NCBI RefSeq assembly: GCF_036855935.1
Contig: NZ_JASPFK010000001.1
Location: forward strand, 188,501 to 252,500
DNA length: 64,000 nucleotides
Direction of reading: 5' to 3'
Source: Sphingomonas sp. LR60
GTDB lineage: Bacteria; Pseudomonadota; Alphaproteobacteria; Sphingomonadales; Sphingomonadaceae
Part shown: piece after piece, positions 48,629 through 59,663 of the stretch
Numbering within the stretch: the stretch's first letter is position 1
Layout: every line of letters begins with the position of its first letter
Notes under the pieces: model-generated
What the model was told of the DNA's origin: nothing
The model's database searches: none
Seen by the model: the letters and a program-made list of their open reading frames with translations, nothing else
Program-made: the position numbers and the translations under genes

Positions 48629-50020
48629 ATGTCCAGTCTGTTCCGGCGCAAGCCGATCGCGGTCGAGCACGGCGATGGTCCCGTGCTCGCGCGTACCTTG
48701 TCCTGGCCGCATCTCGTCGCGTTGGGCGTCGGTGCGATCGTCGGCACCGGTATCCTGACGCTGATCGGTGTCGGAGCGGATCGTGCGGGGCCGGCGGTGA
48801 TGCTCAGCTTCGTCATCGCGGGGGCGATCTGCGCCTGCGCCGCGCTTGCCTATGCCGAGATGTCGACGATGATTCCGGCGTCGGGGAGTGCCTATACGTA
48901 CAGTTATGTCGTGCTGGGCGAGGTGATCGCCTGGGTGATCGGCTGGTCGCTGATCCTCGAATATTCGCTGGTCGTGTCGACGGTGGCGGTCGGCTGGTCC
49001 GGCTATGCCTCGGCGCTGCTGACTTCGCTGGGCTTCCCGGTGGCGCTGACCAACGGGCCGGAATTGGGCGGGATCGTCAACGTGCCCGCGGTGTTCATCA
49101 TCGCGGTCGTCGCCGGGCTGCTGTGCTTCGGCACAAAGGAGAGCGCGACGCTCAACGCGGTGCTGGTGGCGGTGAAGCTGGTCGCGCTGACCGTGTTCGT
49201 GTTCGTCGCGCTGCCGCATTTCGACGCCGCCAATCTCCATCCTTTCATGCCGCACGGCTTCACCGCCTCGGTCGATGCCGATGGCAAGGAGCGCGGGGTA
49301 ATGGCGGCCGCCGCGATCATCTTCTTCGCTTTCTATGGGTTCGACGCGATCTCGACCGCGGCGGAGGAAACCAAGAACCCCGGACGCGACCTGTCGATCG
49401 GGATCATCGGGTCGATGTTCGGGTGCATCATCATCTATGTCGGCGTCGCGGTCGCGGCGGTCGGCGCGCTCAGCTACACGCATTTCGCGGGCTCGCCCGA
49501 GCCGCTGGCGCTGATCCTGCGCGACATCGGCAAGCCCGGCTTCGCAACCTTCCTCGCGGCCAGTGCGGTGATCGCGCTGCCGACCGTATTGCTGGGATTT
49601 CTGTTTGGACAGAGCCGGATCTTCTTCGTGATGGCGCGCGACGGGTTGCTGCCGGCCGGGTTGGCCAAAGTGTCGCGACGCGGCGCGCCGGTGCGGATCA
49701 CGCTGATGACCGCCGCGCTGGTCGCGGTGATCGCGGGGGTTATGCCGATCGACGCGATCGCCGCGCTCGCCAATGCCGGGACGCTGGCAGCGTTCGTCGC
49801 GGTGTGCGTGTGCATGATGGTGATGCGCCGCCGCGCGCCGGATGCGGAGCGGACGTTCCGCACGCCGATGGCGCCGGTGGTGGGGACGCTGGGCGTGCTG
49901 GGGTGCGTGTATTTGTTCTTCAGCCTGCCGCAGAAGACGCAGGTATATTTCCTGCTGTGGAATATGGTGGGGCTGGTGGTCTATTTCGCTTGGGGGCGGA
50001 AGCGCGCGGTGGTGGCCTGA
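48629..50020 (+). CDS. APC-family amino acid permease
   Basis: Inner-membrane amino-acid transporter of 463 residues with 12 predicted helices. The substrate-site helix 1 reads VGAIVGTGILTLIGVGAD, and helix 6 is in the FFAFYGFDAISTAAEETKNPGRD segment, typical of the CAT/YfnA type. It lacks the long C-terminal domain of some relatives. Substrate not determinable. AAGGGGAG precedes the ATG. Convergent with a PhnA-type gene. Confidence 0.88.
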   Translation: MSSLFRRKPIAVEHGDGPVLARTLSWPHLVALGVGAIVGTGILTLIGVGADRAGPAVMLSFVIAGAICACAALAYAEMSTMIPASGSAYTYSYVVLGEVIAWVIGWSLILEYSLVVSTVAVGWSGYASALLTSLGFPVALTNGPELGGIVNVPAVFIIAVVAGLLCFGTKESATLNAVLVAVKLVALTVFVFVALPHFDAANLHPFMPHGFTASVDADGKERGVMAAAAIIFFAFYGFDAISTAAEETKNPGRDLSIGIIGSMFGCIIIYVGVAVAAVGALSYTHFAGSPEPLALILRDIGKPGFATFLAASAVIALPTVLLGFLFGQSRIFFVMARDGLLPAGLAKVSRRGAPVRITLMTAALVAVIAGVMPIDAIAALANAGTLAAFVAVCVCMMVMRRRAPDAERTFRTPMAPVVGTLGVLGCVYLFFSLPQKTQVYFLLWNMVGLVVYFAWGRKRAVVA

Positions 50021-50032
50021 GGCTACCCTGAC

Positions 50033-50127
50033 CGCCGTTCCCGCGCAGGCAGCGATCCAGGATCTCTGCCGTCGCGCTTCTATCAATAGGCCTGCTCGTC
50101 TGGATTCCCGCCTGCGCGGGAATGACG
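50033..50127. repeat. hairpin repeat, family with CGTCATTCCCGCG ends
   Basis: Copy with a degraded left arm (CGCCGTTCCCGCGCAGGCAG) and an intact right arm, between two convergent genes. Confidence 0.75.
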
Positions 50128-50135
50128 GTGGCGGA

Positions 50136-50432
50136 TTATCGCTTCTTCACGAATTCCGCACGCAGGACCAACCCCTTGATGCCGTCGAAGCGGCAGTCGA
50201 TTTCCTGCGGGTCGCCGGTCAGGCGGATCGACTTGATCGCCGTGCCGCGCTTGAGCGTCTGGCTGGTGCCCTTGACCTTCAAGTCCTTGATGAGCGTCAC
50301 CGCGTCACCGTCGGCGAGCAGGTTGCCTACCGCGTCGCGAACCTCGACGCCGTCGGCCGTTGCCGCGGCACTGGCCTCACCCGCCGGCACCCATTCGCCG
50401 GTCGCTTCGTCGTAGAGATATTCCTCGCTCAA
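50136..50432 (-). CDS. PhnA/YjdM C-terminal-domain protein
   Basis: Protein of about 98 residues matching the C-terminal SH3-like domain of PhnA (VRDAVGNLLADGDAVTLIKDLKVKGTSQTLKRGT, ending LVLRAEFVKKR), usually labelled alkylphosphonate-utilisation protein although that role is doubtful. The N-terminal zinc ribbon of full PhnA is replaced by a short acidic start (LSEEYLYDEATGEW). I take the TTG at 50432 as start because GGGGGACACGAGG precedes it; a TTG five codons upstream is also open. Confidence 0.82.
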   Translation of the reverse strand: MSEEYLYDEATGEWVPAGEASAAATADGVEVRDAVGNLLADGDAVTLIKDLKVKGTSQTLKRGTAIKSIRLTGDPQEIDCRFDGIKGLVLRAEFVKKR

Positions 50433-50454
50433 CCTCGTGTCCCCCAAAAGCAGA

Positions 50455-50479
50455 AAGGGAGGACCAGCGGCCCTCCCTT
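50455..50479 (-). terminator. terminator of acnA
   Basis: On the minus strand, stem AAGGGAGG / CCTCCCTT is followed by TTTCTGCTTTTT, a good rho-independent layout 27 bases past the acnA stop and directly before the PhnA-type gene. Confidence 0.7.
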
Positions 50480-50505
50480 CCCGAAATCACCCTGATCGTC
50501 GTCGC

Positions 50506-53193
<2,688 letters not shown>

Positions 53194-53469
53194 GGGCAAA
53201 GTCCTTTCTTCAAGGGCCGTCGCCCGGCGGCGTGCGCGTGTGGCGACGGGAGCGAATTTCTCGGTCGCCGCGGGCGATAGCAGCCGTGCCGCATGTGCGA
53301 AAGGGGGAGGGTTGTCAGCGTTTGTGGCTGTGGCGCTGGATGGTTGACCGTCAGGGTGCAGGCTCAGGTGAGAGAGCGGCTTTCCCAAAGACGATGGTAT
53401 AACGGGAAAGCGGAGATGCTTCTTATTTGGCCCGGTTGATAACCAGATCGAGCGATCCCGTGGTCAAAG

Positions 53470-54630
53470 TTACCGAAGCGGCCGGAAGAAGGCCCGTATA
53501 TCCTCCGCGAGAGCTTCAGGTTGTTCGAGTGCAGCGAAATGCCCGCTCTTGGGCATCATGCTCCAGCGCCGGACATCGAACACGCGCTCGACCCAGCTAC
53601 GAGGAGGCATGGGCAACTCGCGCGGAAATACGGCCACACCCAACGGCACAGCGCTTCTCTCATCGGGAGCGAAGGCGAGCGGATCGAGCCTGTTTTCCTT
53701 GTAGAGCCGGAGCGATGCGTCGATCGTACCGGAGAACCAGTAGAGGGAGACGTTGGTGATGATCGTGTCCAGCGGGATCACGGCTTCGACATCGCCGTCA
53801 TGGTCGCTCCAGGCATCAAACTTCTCGGCCATCCAAGCGGTGAGGCCGATCGGACTGTCCGACAGCGCATAGGCCAAGGTCTGCGGCCTCGTGGCCTGCA
53901 GGGCCGCATACGCCCCGCCCTCGGCCGCAAATGCCTTTACGCGATCGAGGAAGGACTGCTCGTCCGGAGTGACGGGGGCGACCGCTGCGTCGATGCAGGG
54001 TGCGAAGCTGCTTGGAATGTAGTTGAGGTGGACGCCCGTCAGCGCCTCCGGACGCTGTCTCGCCAGCCACATCGACACCCCTGCACCGATGTCGCCGCCC
54101 TGTGCGCCGTAGCGATCATAGCCCAGCCCAGCCATGAGACCGGCCCACATGCCGGCGATGATCCTGGTACTCACGCCGGTCGACTGCGGTGCCTGACTGA
54201 AACCATATCCGGGCAAGGACGGTACGACCACGTCGAACCCGTCCAGCGGGTCCCCGCCGTGCGCCGCAGGATCGGTAAGCAGCGGCAGGATGCGCTCCAT
54301 CTCGATAAACGATCCCGGCCATCCATGTGTCAGTATCAGCGGCATGGGAGCGGGGCCGACGCCACGCTGATGGACATAGTGCACGTCCAGTCCGTCGATG
54401 CGGGAAATGAATTGCGGAAGCCTGTTGAGCCGGGCTTCCGTCGCTCGCCAATCGAAGCCGTTGGTCCATCGATTCGCCAGACGCCGTACCAGTCGTAGAC
54501 TGGTGCCGTCTTCGCTGCTTTCGGGATCAATCGGGTCGATCAGCCGTGCTGCACCTACGCGACGCAGCAAGTCGGTAAGCGCTTCATCTTCGACTGCGAT
54601 TTCGAATTTCCGCCGCGTCACTGCGTTCAT
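53470..54630 (-). CDS. epoxide hydrolase (EHN-type alpha/beta hydrolase)
   Basis: Alpha/beta hydrolase of 386 residues with the N-terminal EHN domain (about 1-110, ending NRLPQFISRIDGLDVHYVH) seen in juvenile-hormone-type/microsomal epoxide hydrolases. The oxyanion motif is HGWPGSFIE, the nucleophilic Asp lies in GGDIGAG (about residue 178) and the catalytic His in KSGHFAALEQPE. The natural substrate is unknown. It sits alone in a stretch of lower G+C with less uniform codon choice than the core genes, which hints at acquisition. Confidence 0.85.
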   Translation of the reverse strand: MNAVTRRKFEIAVEDEALTDLLRRVGAARLIDPIDPESSEDGTSLRLVRRLANRWTNGFDWRATEARLNRLPQFISRIDGLDVHYVHQRGVGPAPMPLILTHGWPGSFIEMERILPLLTDPAAHGGDPLDGFDVVVPSLPGYGFSQAPQSTGVSTRIIAGMWAGLMAGLGYDRYGAQGGDIGAGVSMWLARQRPEALTGVHLNYIPSSFAPCIDAAVAPVTPDEQSFLDRVKAFAAEGGAYAALQATRPQTLAYALSDSPIGLTAWMAEKFDAWSDHDGDVEAVIPLDTIITNVSLYWFSGTIDASLRLYKENRLDPLAFAPDERSAVPLGVAVFPRELPMPPRSWVERVFDVRRWSMMPKSGHFAALEQPEALAEDIRAFFRPLR

Positions 54631-54752
54631 CGTTTCAAACGGCGGCCAACGCGGCCTTCAAATCAACCTTGCTCCAGACACGATCGTCCTGCGGTGATAG
54701 CCCCCATCGTGCAGTAAATGCCTCAATTGGTGCATTTATCCATCAGGTTCGT

Positions 54753-55214
54753 TTATCCAGCCGGCGGCTGCATGAACTCTATCGTGATATGATCCGGGCC
54801 TGAAACATAGGCCACCAACGTTCCCTTTTTCGGGCCGCCGGGGATCGGCTGCGGACTTCCCTTGGCCTTCCATCCTGCCGCTTCGACGCGGGCGATGGCG
54901 GCGTGGATGTCCTTTACGGTGAAGGCGAGATGGGCGGCTCCGATCGATCCCGCGCTGTCGGGCAGCACCCCGTTCCGGTGCCCTTGCGAATAGTGCAGCA
55001 ATTCGACCACGTAGCCGTCCGGTGCCGTGACGATCGCCGTCTTCACCTTCGGATCATTGACGCCTGTCACTTGACGCAGGAAGTCACCCCCCATCTCCGA
55101 TTGCCGCTCCAGCGTGAAGCCGAGCGCTTCCGTCCAGAACCGGATGGCTTCGTCCAATGACGATACCGCGAAGCCCGTATGATCCGCAGCGATTACATTG
55201 GGGGTATAGGTCAT
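54753..55214 (-). CDS. VOC (glyoxalase/bleomycin-resistance fold) protein
   Basis: Protein of 153 residues with two beta-alpha-beta-beta-beta units. Metal-ligand positions of the fold are suggested by ADHTGFAVSSLDEA (His), VVELLHYSQG (Glu), AAHLAFTVKDIHAA (His) and ITIEFMQPP (Glu). No substrate can be assigned. I chose the ATG at 55214 (TYTPNVIAADH). The frame also opens at an ATG at 55286 with a hydrophobic start (LLLPVLAGAQ), which could be a short export signal. Confidence 0.75.
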   Translation of the reverse strand: MTYTPNVIAADHTGFAVSSLDEAIRFWTEALGFTLERQSEMGGDFLRQVTGVNDPKVKTAIVTAPDGYVVELLHYSQGHRNGVLPDSAGSIGAAHLAFTVKDIHAAIARVEAAGWKAKGSPQPIPGGPKKGTLVAYVSGPDHITIEFMQPPAG

Positions 55215-55433
55215 CGCTGCATCCTTAGTGTGTCGGCCTTCCGGCGTATCGATCTGTGCGCCGGCAAGAACCGGCAGCAGCAGCATGGCGAATATGATCT
55301 TCGTCGTGACGCTTCAGGACTCGAACCCGTTCCCGCAACGGAACCTGTGTGGCGATTTCGACCTGCCGGTGCGCGCTGTCCTACATGCACCGCCCTGCGG
55401 TATCTGGCGGCAGCGCGGCGTGGGGGATCGCAG

Positions 55434-55973
55434 ATGGATGATGAGACGAAGGAAGCCGGCGGTGGCGGCGAGGCGGCGTTCCGGTATCGGCATGACGGGT
55501 GGACGCCGATGCGGCAGGTCGCGTTCCTTCGCGCGCTGCGCACCACCGCGTGCGTGCGGGACGCGTGCGCGCAGGTCGGGTTGAGTTCGACCTTCGCCTA
55601 TCGGGTCAAGCGGCGCCTTCCCGAATTGGGTGCTGCGTGGGACGCGGCGCTCGCCTATCAATTGCCGGCGCTGGAGCGTGCCGCTTATGCGCGGGCGGTC
55701 GAGGGCTGGCTGGAGCCGATCGTCTACAAGGGCGAGGTGGTGGCGCACCGGCGGCGCTATTCGGATGCGATGCTGCGCTTGTTGTTGCAGCGCGAGGATG
55801 CGCGGCCGGTCCCGGACATGGCGAAGGGGAGCGGCGGACGGCTGGTGACCTCGGCGCGGGCGCGGGCCGAGGCGGAGCTGTTGCAGCGGCTGAAGGCGAT
55901 GGCCAAGCGGCAGCGGGCGCGTGGCGAGGGCGGGCCGCGGGCGTCGGGGCAGGAAGCGTCCGAAGAGCGATGA
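55434..55973 (+). CDS. HTH protein resembling phage terminase small subunits
   Basis: Protein of about 179 residues. After an acidic N-terminus comes a helix-turn-helix pattern (WTPMRQVAFLRALRTTACVRDACAQVGLSSTFAYRVKRR) like those at the start of terminase small subunits and related phage DNA-binding proteins. An ERAAYARAVEG region and a basic C-terminal tail follow. No other phage gene is near, so a domesticated DNA-binding protein is as likely as a phage remnant. Similar stand-alone genes occur in sphingomonads as hypothetical proteins. Confidence 0.6.
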   Translation: MDDETKEAGGGGEAAFRYRHDGWTPMRQVAFLRALRTTACVRDACAQVGLSSTFAYRVKRRLPELGAAWDAALAYQLPALERAAYARAVEGWLEPIVYKGEVVAHRRRYSDAMLRLLLQREDARPVPDMAKGSGGRLVTSARARAEAELLQRLKAMAKRQRARGEGGPRASGQEASEER

Positions 55974-56008
55974 GCGGCCGGGGGCCGACATGGAACCGAC
56001 CCACATTC

Positions 56009-56083
56009 GTCATTGCGAGCGCAGCGAAGCAATCCAGAGCCGGATCAGGACGCCCTGGATTGCTTCGCTGCGCTCGCAATGAC
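56009..56083. repeat. hairpin repeat, family with GTCATTGCGAGCG ends
   Basis: Second copy of the element at 13253-13327, with perfectly matched outer arms, between the HTH gene and the convergent M14 carboxypeptidase gene. Confidence 0.78.
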
Positions 56084-56112
56084 GACTCCGGTTCGACATG
56101 ATGTCATCGCGC

Positions 56113-57234
56113 CTACAGCGTCCCGATCATCTCGGTCAGCACCTGGAGGCAGGCGACGCCGAGTGCCTTCGACCGGTCGGCGCTCCACCCCAACGCCGGG
56201 TCGGGGTTGGCGTCGTGATCCTTGAACGGCATTTCCAGCGTCACCGACACCGCGCCGAACCGCTCGGCGAGCTGGTTGGTCGACATCGACAGATTGGCGG
56301 TGCCGGGGGCGGCCTTCTCGTAACCGAGCTGGGTCTGGAAGTCCGGGGTGTGCGCGGCCAGCCGGCGGCCGAACTCGGTGAAGCTGTTGCCGCGTGCGTC
56401 GTTCCACGACGGAACGCCTTCGAACCCGGCGATGAAATTGGCGGCGATCGCCTCGTCGCCGTGGACGTCGATCGCGAAGGTGACGCCGGTCGCGTCCATC
56501 TCACGCAGGACGCACAACACTTCGGGGCTGCGCTCGGGGGTCGGCGCGTGCCACTCGCGGTTCAGGTTCACGCCCGCCGCGTTGGTGCGCAGATGCCCGC
56601 GGCGCGTGCCGTCGGGGTTCATGTTCGGGACGACATGGACGGTCGCTTCGCGCAGCAACGGCGCGGCGGCCGGGCTGGTCAGCCAGTCGAGCGCGCCGTC
56701 CATCCACCATTCGGCCATCGATTCGCCGGGATGCTGGCGCGCGTAGAGCCACACCTGCTTCGCGCCGGTGCCGAGCCGGAAATAATCGATCGCCTGCCCG
56801 TCCAGCGTCGCGCCGAGTTCGCGATGCTCCACGCCCGGCCGCCCGGCGATCCGTGCGACCAGCCGCGCGTGCATCTCCATCGTATAGGGCGCGAAATAGG
56901 CGAACCACGCCAGGTCGCCCTGCCCGGTCCAGTCGAAGCTGAGCACGCCGCCGTCGTAGCGGGTGTCGATCATCCGCCACTGGTCGAGATCGGTCGAGGC
57001 GCGTGTCTTGTAGCCCGGCCAGCCGAACGGATAGGCCGACTCGCCTGCGTTGAGGATGCGGAAGGCGACGCGCTTGCCGCGCAGCCCGGCGACGCGGAAA
57101 TAGAACCATTGGAAGAAGTCGGACTGGTGATCGTGGACGATCTCCAGATCGCAGCGCCAGTCGTCGCCCGCGCCCTCGACGCCGACAAGCTTGATGTTGC
57201 CGCCATCGAAGGCGGCGTTGATGTTGAGCGTCAT
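56113..57234 (-). CDS. M14-family zinc carboxypeptidase (cytosolic-carboxypeptidase-like)
   Basis: Protein of 373 residues. The N-terminal beta-sandwich domain (about 1-125, NINAAFDGGNIKLV, DFFQWFYFRVAGLRG) is typical of the cytosolic carboxypeptidase subfamily. The catalytic domain has zinc ligands in RQHPGESMAEWW (His, Glu) and IDVHGDE (His), and a catalytic Glu in VTLEMPFKD. Bacterial members have no settled substrate. ATG overlaps the DUF4136 gene stop (ATGA). A long Arg-rich extension of the frame upstream is the DUF4136 gene read in another frame and is not part of the protein. Confidence 0.88.
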   Translation of the reverse strand: MTLNINAAFDGGNIKLVGVEGAGDDWRCDLEIVHDHQSDFFQWFYFRVAGLRGKRVAFRILNAGESAYPFGWPGYKTRASTDLDQWRMIDTRYDGGVLSFDWTGQGDLAWFAYFAPYTMEMHARLVARIAGRPGVEHRELGATLDGQAIDYFRLGTGAKQVWLYARQHPGESMAEWWMDGALDWLTSPAAAPLLREATVHVVPNMNPDGTRRGHLRTNAAGVNLNREWHAPTPERSPEVLCVLREMDATGVTFAIDVHGDEAIAANFIAGFEGVPSWNDARGNSFTEFGRRLAAHTPDFQTQLGYEKAAPGTANLSMSTNQLAERFGAVSVTLEMPFKDHDANPDPALGWSADRSKALGVACLQVLTEMIGTL

Positions 57235-57833
57235 TTTACCTCGACCGTCCGCCCCGATTCGCCGGGGAAATTCTTGAAGAGCGCGCTCGCGAGCCGTCCG
57301 GCGACCGATGCGGCGTCGGCGTCGGGCGCGCTGGTGTCGGTCAGCGATTGCGCCTGACCCTCCCAGATCGCGTCCGCGCCGTGGCGGATGCGGACCGCCA
57401 GCTCGGTGACCAGCCCGAGCCGCCCGCCCGAGTCGCCGCCGACCGGGAAGCTCACGCCGCCGCCCAGCCCGGTACCGCCGCGCCAGCCGCCCGAATAGCC
57501 ACCGCCGCCGATCCCGATCTGGATCGGGGAGCGCTTCGGCGGCAGTCGACGCTCGGCGCGGGTGAAGCCGACGGTGGCGATGAAGTCGGGCTTGCTGCCC
57601 GGCGCGGCGCTGGTGAAGCCGTTGCGGAGCAGCTCGGCCTCTACCGCGGCGGCATAGGTCTTGTACTCGAGGCTCGCGGACGAGGGGCCGGGCAGCGGCT
57701 CGACCATGATCGTCCCGCGCTCCGCCACCGCATCGTAATGGAAGCGCGTCGCCTGTACCGGGAAGCGTTGCGGCCCGGTGGTGCAGGCGGCCAGCGGTGC
57801 CAGCGAAAGAACCAAGAAAATCGCGCGACGCAT
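57231..57833 (-). CDS. DUF4136 lipoprotein
   Basis: Predicted outer-membrane lipoprotein of 200 residues. The lipobox is LAACTT, Cys about residue 17. The DUF4136 pattern begins RFHYDAVAERGTIMVEP and continues through YAAAVEAELLRNGF. A Gly-rich stretch (IGGGGYSGGWRGGTGLGGG) lies before the last strands (WEGQAQS). Function unknown. GAGGG precedes the ATG at 57833. In an operon with the M14 carboxypeptidase. Confidence 0.83.
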   Translation of the reverse strand: MRRAIFLVLSLAPLAACTTGPQRFPVQATRFHYDAVAERGTIMVEPLPGPSSASLEYKTYAAAVEAELLRNGFTSAAPGSKPDFIATVGFTRAERRLPPKRSPIQIGIGGGGYSGGWRGGTGLGGGVSFPVGGDSGGRLGLVTELAVRIRHGADAIWEGQAQSLTDTSAPDADAASVAGRLASALFKNFPGESGRTVEVK

Positions 57834-57927
57834 GACACACCCTCGATAAGATCGTTTCGACATAACAACGCACGCTTGCGGCGCAAGCTCCGGGCGACCC
57901 ACGCTCGCACCGCAAGCGCCCGCTCGG

Positions 57928-57956
57928 TTGACTTTCACGGCCGCGCTCTCTAGGCG
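57928..57956 (+). promoter_or_regulatory. candidate rpmJ promoter
   Basis: TTGACT, a 17-base spacer and TAGGCG, ending 32 bases before the rpmJ ATG. Same layout as the candidate mucR promoter at 46520-46548. Confidence 0.5.
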
Positions 57957-57988
57957 GCGCGCTTCCCAGTTTTCGAAGAAGCGCAGCC

Positions 57989-58114
57989 ATGAAGATCCGC
58001 AACAGCCTGAAGTCGCTCAAGGACCGTCATCGCGACAATCGCGTGATCCGCCGTCGCGGCCGGACCTATGTCATCAACAAGACGAATCGCCGGTTCAAGG
58101 CCCGCCAGGGCTGA
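57989..58114 (+). CDS. rpmJ: 50S ribosomal protein L36
   Basis: Ribosomal protein of 41 residues ([17 protein letters not shown] start, [12 protein letters not shown] end). This is the longer, cysteine-free L36 type: the zinc-ligand Cys/His set of the classical form is absent. Extremely basic and complete. A HAD-type hydrolase gene follows 8 bases after the stop. Confidence 0.93.
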   Translation: MKIRNSLKSLKDRHRDNRVIRRRGRTYVINKTNRRFKARQG

Positions 58115-58122
58115 TTTCCGGC

Positions 58123-58734
58123 GTGACGCCGACGTCGGTCATCTTCGACGTCGGGCACGTCCTGTACGATTGGAACCCCAGGGTTCTGTACGAGCGCCTG
58201 TTCGACGACGAACGGGCGCTCGACGTGTTCCTGAGCGAGGTCGCCACGCGCGAGTGGCATTTCCAGCACGATGCCGGTCGCCCGTTCGCGGAGACCAGCG
58301 CGGAGCTTGGCGCGCGATTCCCGGAACATGCCGCGATGATCGCGCTGTGGGGGCCACGATTCGGCGAGCAGCTCCCGGGGCAGATCCCCGGCATGATCGA
58401 GATCGTCGAGGAACTCGACGCGGCGGGCGTCCCGCTGTTCGCGATCACCAATTTCAGCCACGAATTCTTCCCGCCGTTCCGCGCACGCGAGGCGGCGGTG
58501 TTCGATCGCTTCCGCGACATCGTCGTTTCCGGTGACGAGCGGCTCGTGAAGCCCGATGCGGCGATCTACCGGCTTGCGCTCGGTCGTTTCGGACTGGCGC
58601 CGGGCGAGGCGTTCTTCATCGACGACAATGCCGCCAATATCGACGGCGCGCAGGCGCTGGGCATCCACGCGCATCTGTTCACCGACGCGGCGACGCTGCG
58701 TCCCGCCCTGGTCGCCGCCGGCCTGCTGCGCTGA
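58123..58734 (+). CDS. HAD-superfamily hydrolase
   Basis: Haloacid-dehalogenase-type phosphatase of 203 residues, close to the YihX/epoxide-hydrolase N-terminal group. Motif I is FDVGHVLYDW: the first Asp is present but Gly-His replaces the usual second Asp region (the group normally reads DxGxV). Motif II is ITNFS, motif III has the Lys in RLVKPDAAIY and motif IV is FIDDNAANIDGA. GTG start; a longer frame would read through rpmJ. Confidence 0.85.
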   Translation: MTPTSVIFDVGHVLYDWNPRVLYERLFDDERALDVFLSEVATREWHFQHDAGRPFAETSAELGARFPEHAAMIALWGPRFGEQLPGQIPGMIEIVEELDAAGVPLFAITNFSHEFFPPFRAREAAVFDRFRDIVVSGDERLVKPDAAIYRLALGRFGLAPGEAFFIDDNAANIDGAQALGIHAHLFTDAATLRPALVAAGLLR

Positions 58735-58796
58735 GGCGCGGCGGAACGATCGGGCGTACCACGGCTTTCTGGCTCCGACCGCATCAGGAGAGAGCC

Positions 58797-59171
58797 ATGG
58801 AAGACGATCGCGTATGGGCGTTCGAGGAAAGCCTGTGGACCGGCGACGCCGAACATTACCGTGAGTCGATCGACCAGTCGGCGCTGATGGTCGTGCCGCA
58901 GCCGCCGTACGTTCTCGAAAGCGAGGCCGCGATTGACGCGGTGTCGCAGACGCCGCGCTGGGAGAAGGTGTCGTTCAGCGACGGACGGATCGTGCGTCCG
59001 CAGGAAGGGCTGATCGTGATCGCCTATGGCGTCGAGGCAGTGAAGGGCGACGAACGCTATGTCGCGCATTGCACCTCGACCTACCGTCGGCTGGAACATG
59101 AAGTGTGGAAGGTCGTCCAGCACCAGCAGACGCCGCCGCTGACCGCAGAAGTGCGCGTGGCGGAAGGGTGA
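58797..59171 (+). CDS. DUF4440/NTF2-like hypothetical protein
   Basis: Protein of 124 residues resembling the small alpha+beta NTF2-like fold (WAFEESLWTGDAEHYRESID as the first helix, then strands with YRRLEHEVWKVVQHQQTP). No catalytic residues can be assigned and the family call is tentative. GGAGAGAGCC precedes the ATG. No clear operon partner. Confidence 0.65.
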   Translation: MEDDRVWAFEESLWTGDAEHYRESIDQSALMVVPQPPYVLESEAAIDAVSQTPRWEKVSFSDGRIVRPQEGLIVIAYGVEAVKGDERYVAHCTSTYRRLEHEVWKVVQHQQTPPLTAEVRVAEG

Positions 59172-59210
59172 TCGGGGCGCGCCAAGATTGCGAGCCGCGA
59201 TCTTGGCGCA

Positions 59211-59411
59211 TCACCTAGTGGATGAACTGGACTGTGAAGATAACGGCGCCGCATGCACAAAATTCGTGTCGCCGCGGTATAATTGATCTTCTAATTCAGC
59301 GATGTAGTCGATCAGCATCTGCATCGACAGCGGGTCGGTGATCATGGCCGAAGCACGTTGCGCAGCCGCCAATTCCGACCGCAATTTCTTTTTGCGAACC
59401 ATCCGAATCAT
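59211..59411 (-). CDS. small hypothetical protein
   Basis: Predicted product of about 66 residues: a basic start (IRMVRKKKLRSELAAAQ), a helical middle (ASAMITDPLSMQMLIDYIAELEDQLY) and a Ser-rich end. No family is recognised. The open frame extends to 59630, but the upstream part is A+T-rich and looks non-coding, so I start it at the ATG at 59411. The helical middle and regular codon use make a real gene plausible. Confidence 0.5.
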   Translation of the reverse strand: MIRMVRKKKLRSELAAAQRASAMITDPLSMQMLIDYIAELEDQLYRGDTNFVHAAPLSSQSSSSTR

Positions 59412-59621
59412 CGTCGTCCATCCCACGCCGTGCCGCACGGACTGACAAAGCTTGTGACGATTCGATTGTATAAATAAGTTCGTTGCGCAACCGAAACTTA
59501 CAAGTGTGCGAGATGGTGTGACGAAGCGTTCTGCCACGTCGATAAACCGTGTTGCTTTTTGCGGCGTTAAGGGAACCAAGTTCGATCTAGCGAAAATAGT
59601 AACCGTGGCAGGTCGATAATT
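59412..59621. other. A+T-rich intergenic stretch
   Basis: Clearly richer in A+T than the rest of the window. It contains a 10-base palindrome, GTTGCGCAAC, near 59482. I see no RNA gene; it may hold the promoter of the small minus-strand gene. Confidence 0.4.
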
Positions 59622-59657
59622 CGCGCCCATCGCTCTCCCGGTGGAGCGATGGGCGCG
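59622..59657 (-). terminator. strong hairpin after pyk
   Basis: Perfect 14-base stem CGCGCCCATCGCTC / GAGCGATGGGCGCG with an 8-base loop, immediately past the pyk stop. The T-run after it is weak. Confidence 0.6.
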
Positions 59658-59663
59658 GGTAGG

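Noticed and set aside
53194..53388. 65-codon N-terminal extension of aconitase
   Set aside because: Low-complexity, no family similarity, and a ribosome site directly precedes the ATG at 53193.
55300..55345. T-loop-like sequence (GGGTTCGAGTCCT on the minus strand) suggesting the 3' end of a tRNA
   Set aside because: No matching acceptor stem, anticodon arm or D arm could be built, and the T stem pairs over only four bases. At most a remnant.
56113..58020. 635-codon frame suggesting a large M14 fusion protein
   Set aside because: The upstream 260 codons are the DUF4136 gene in another frame; the M14 domain starts at 57234.
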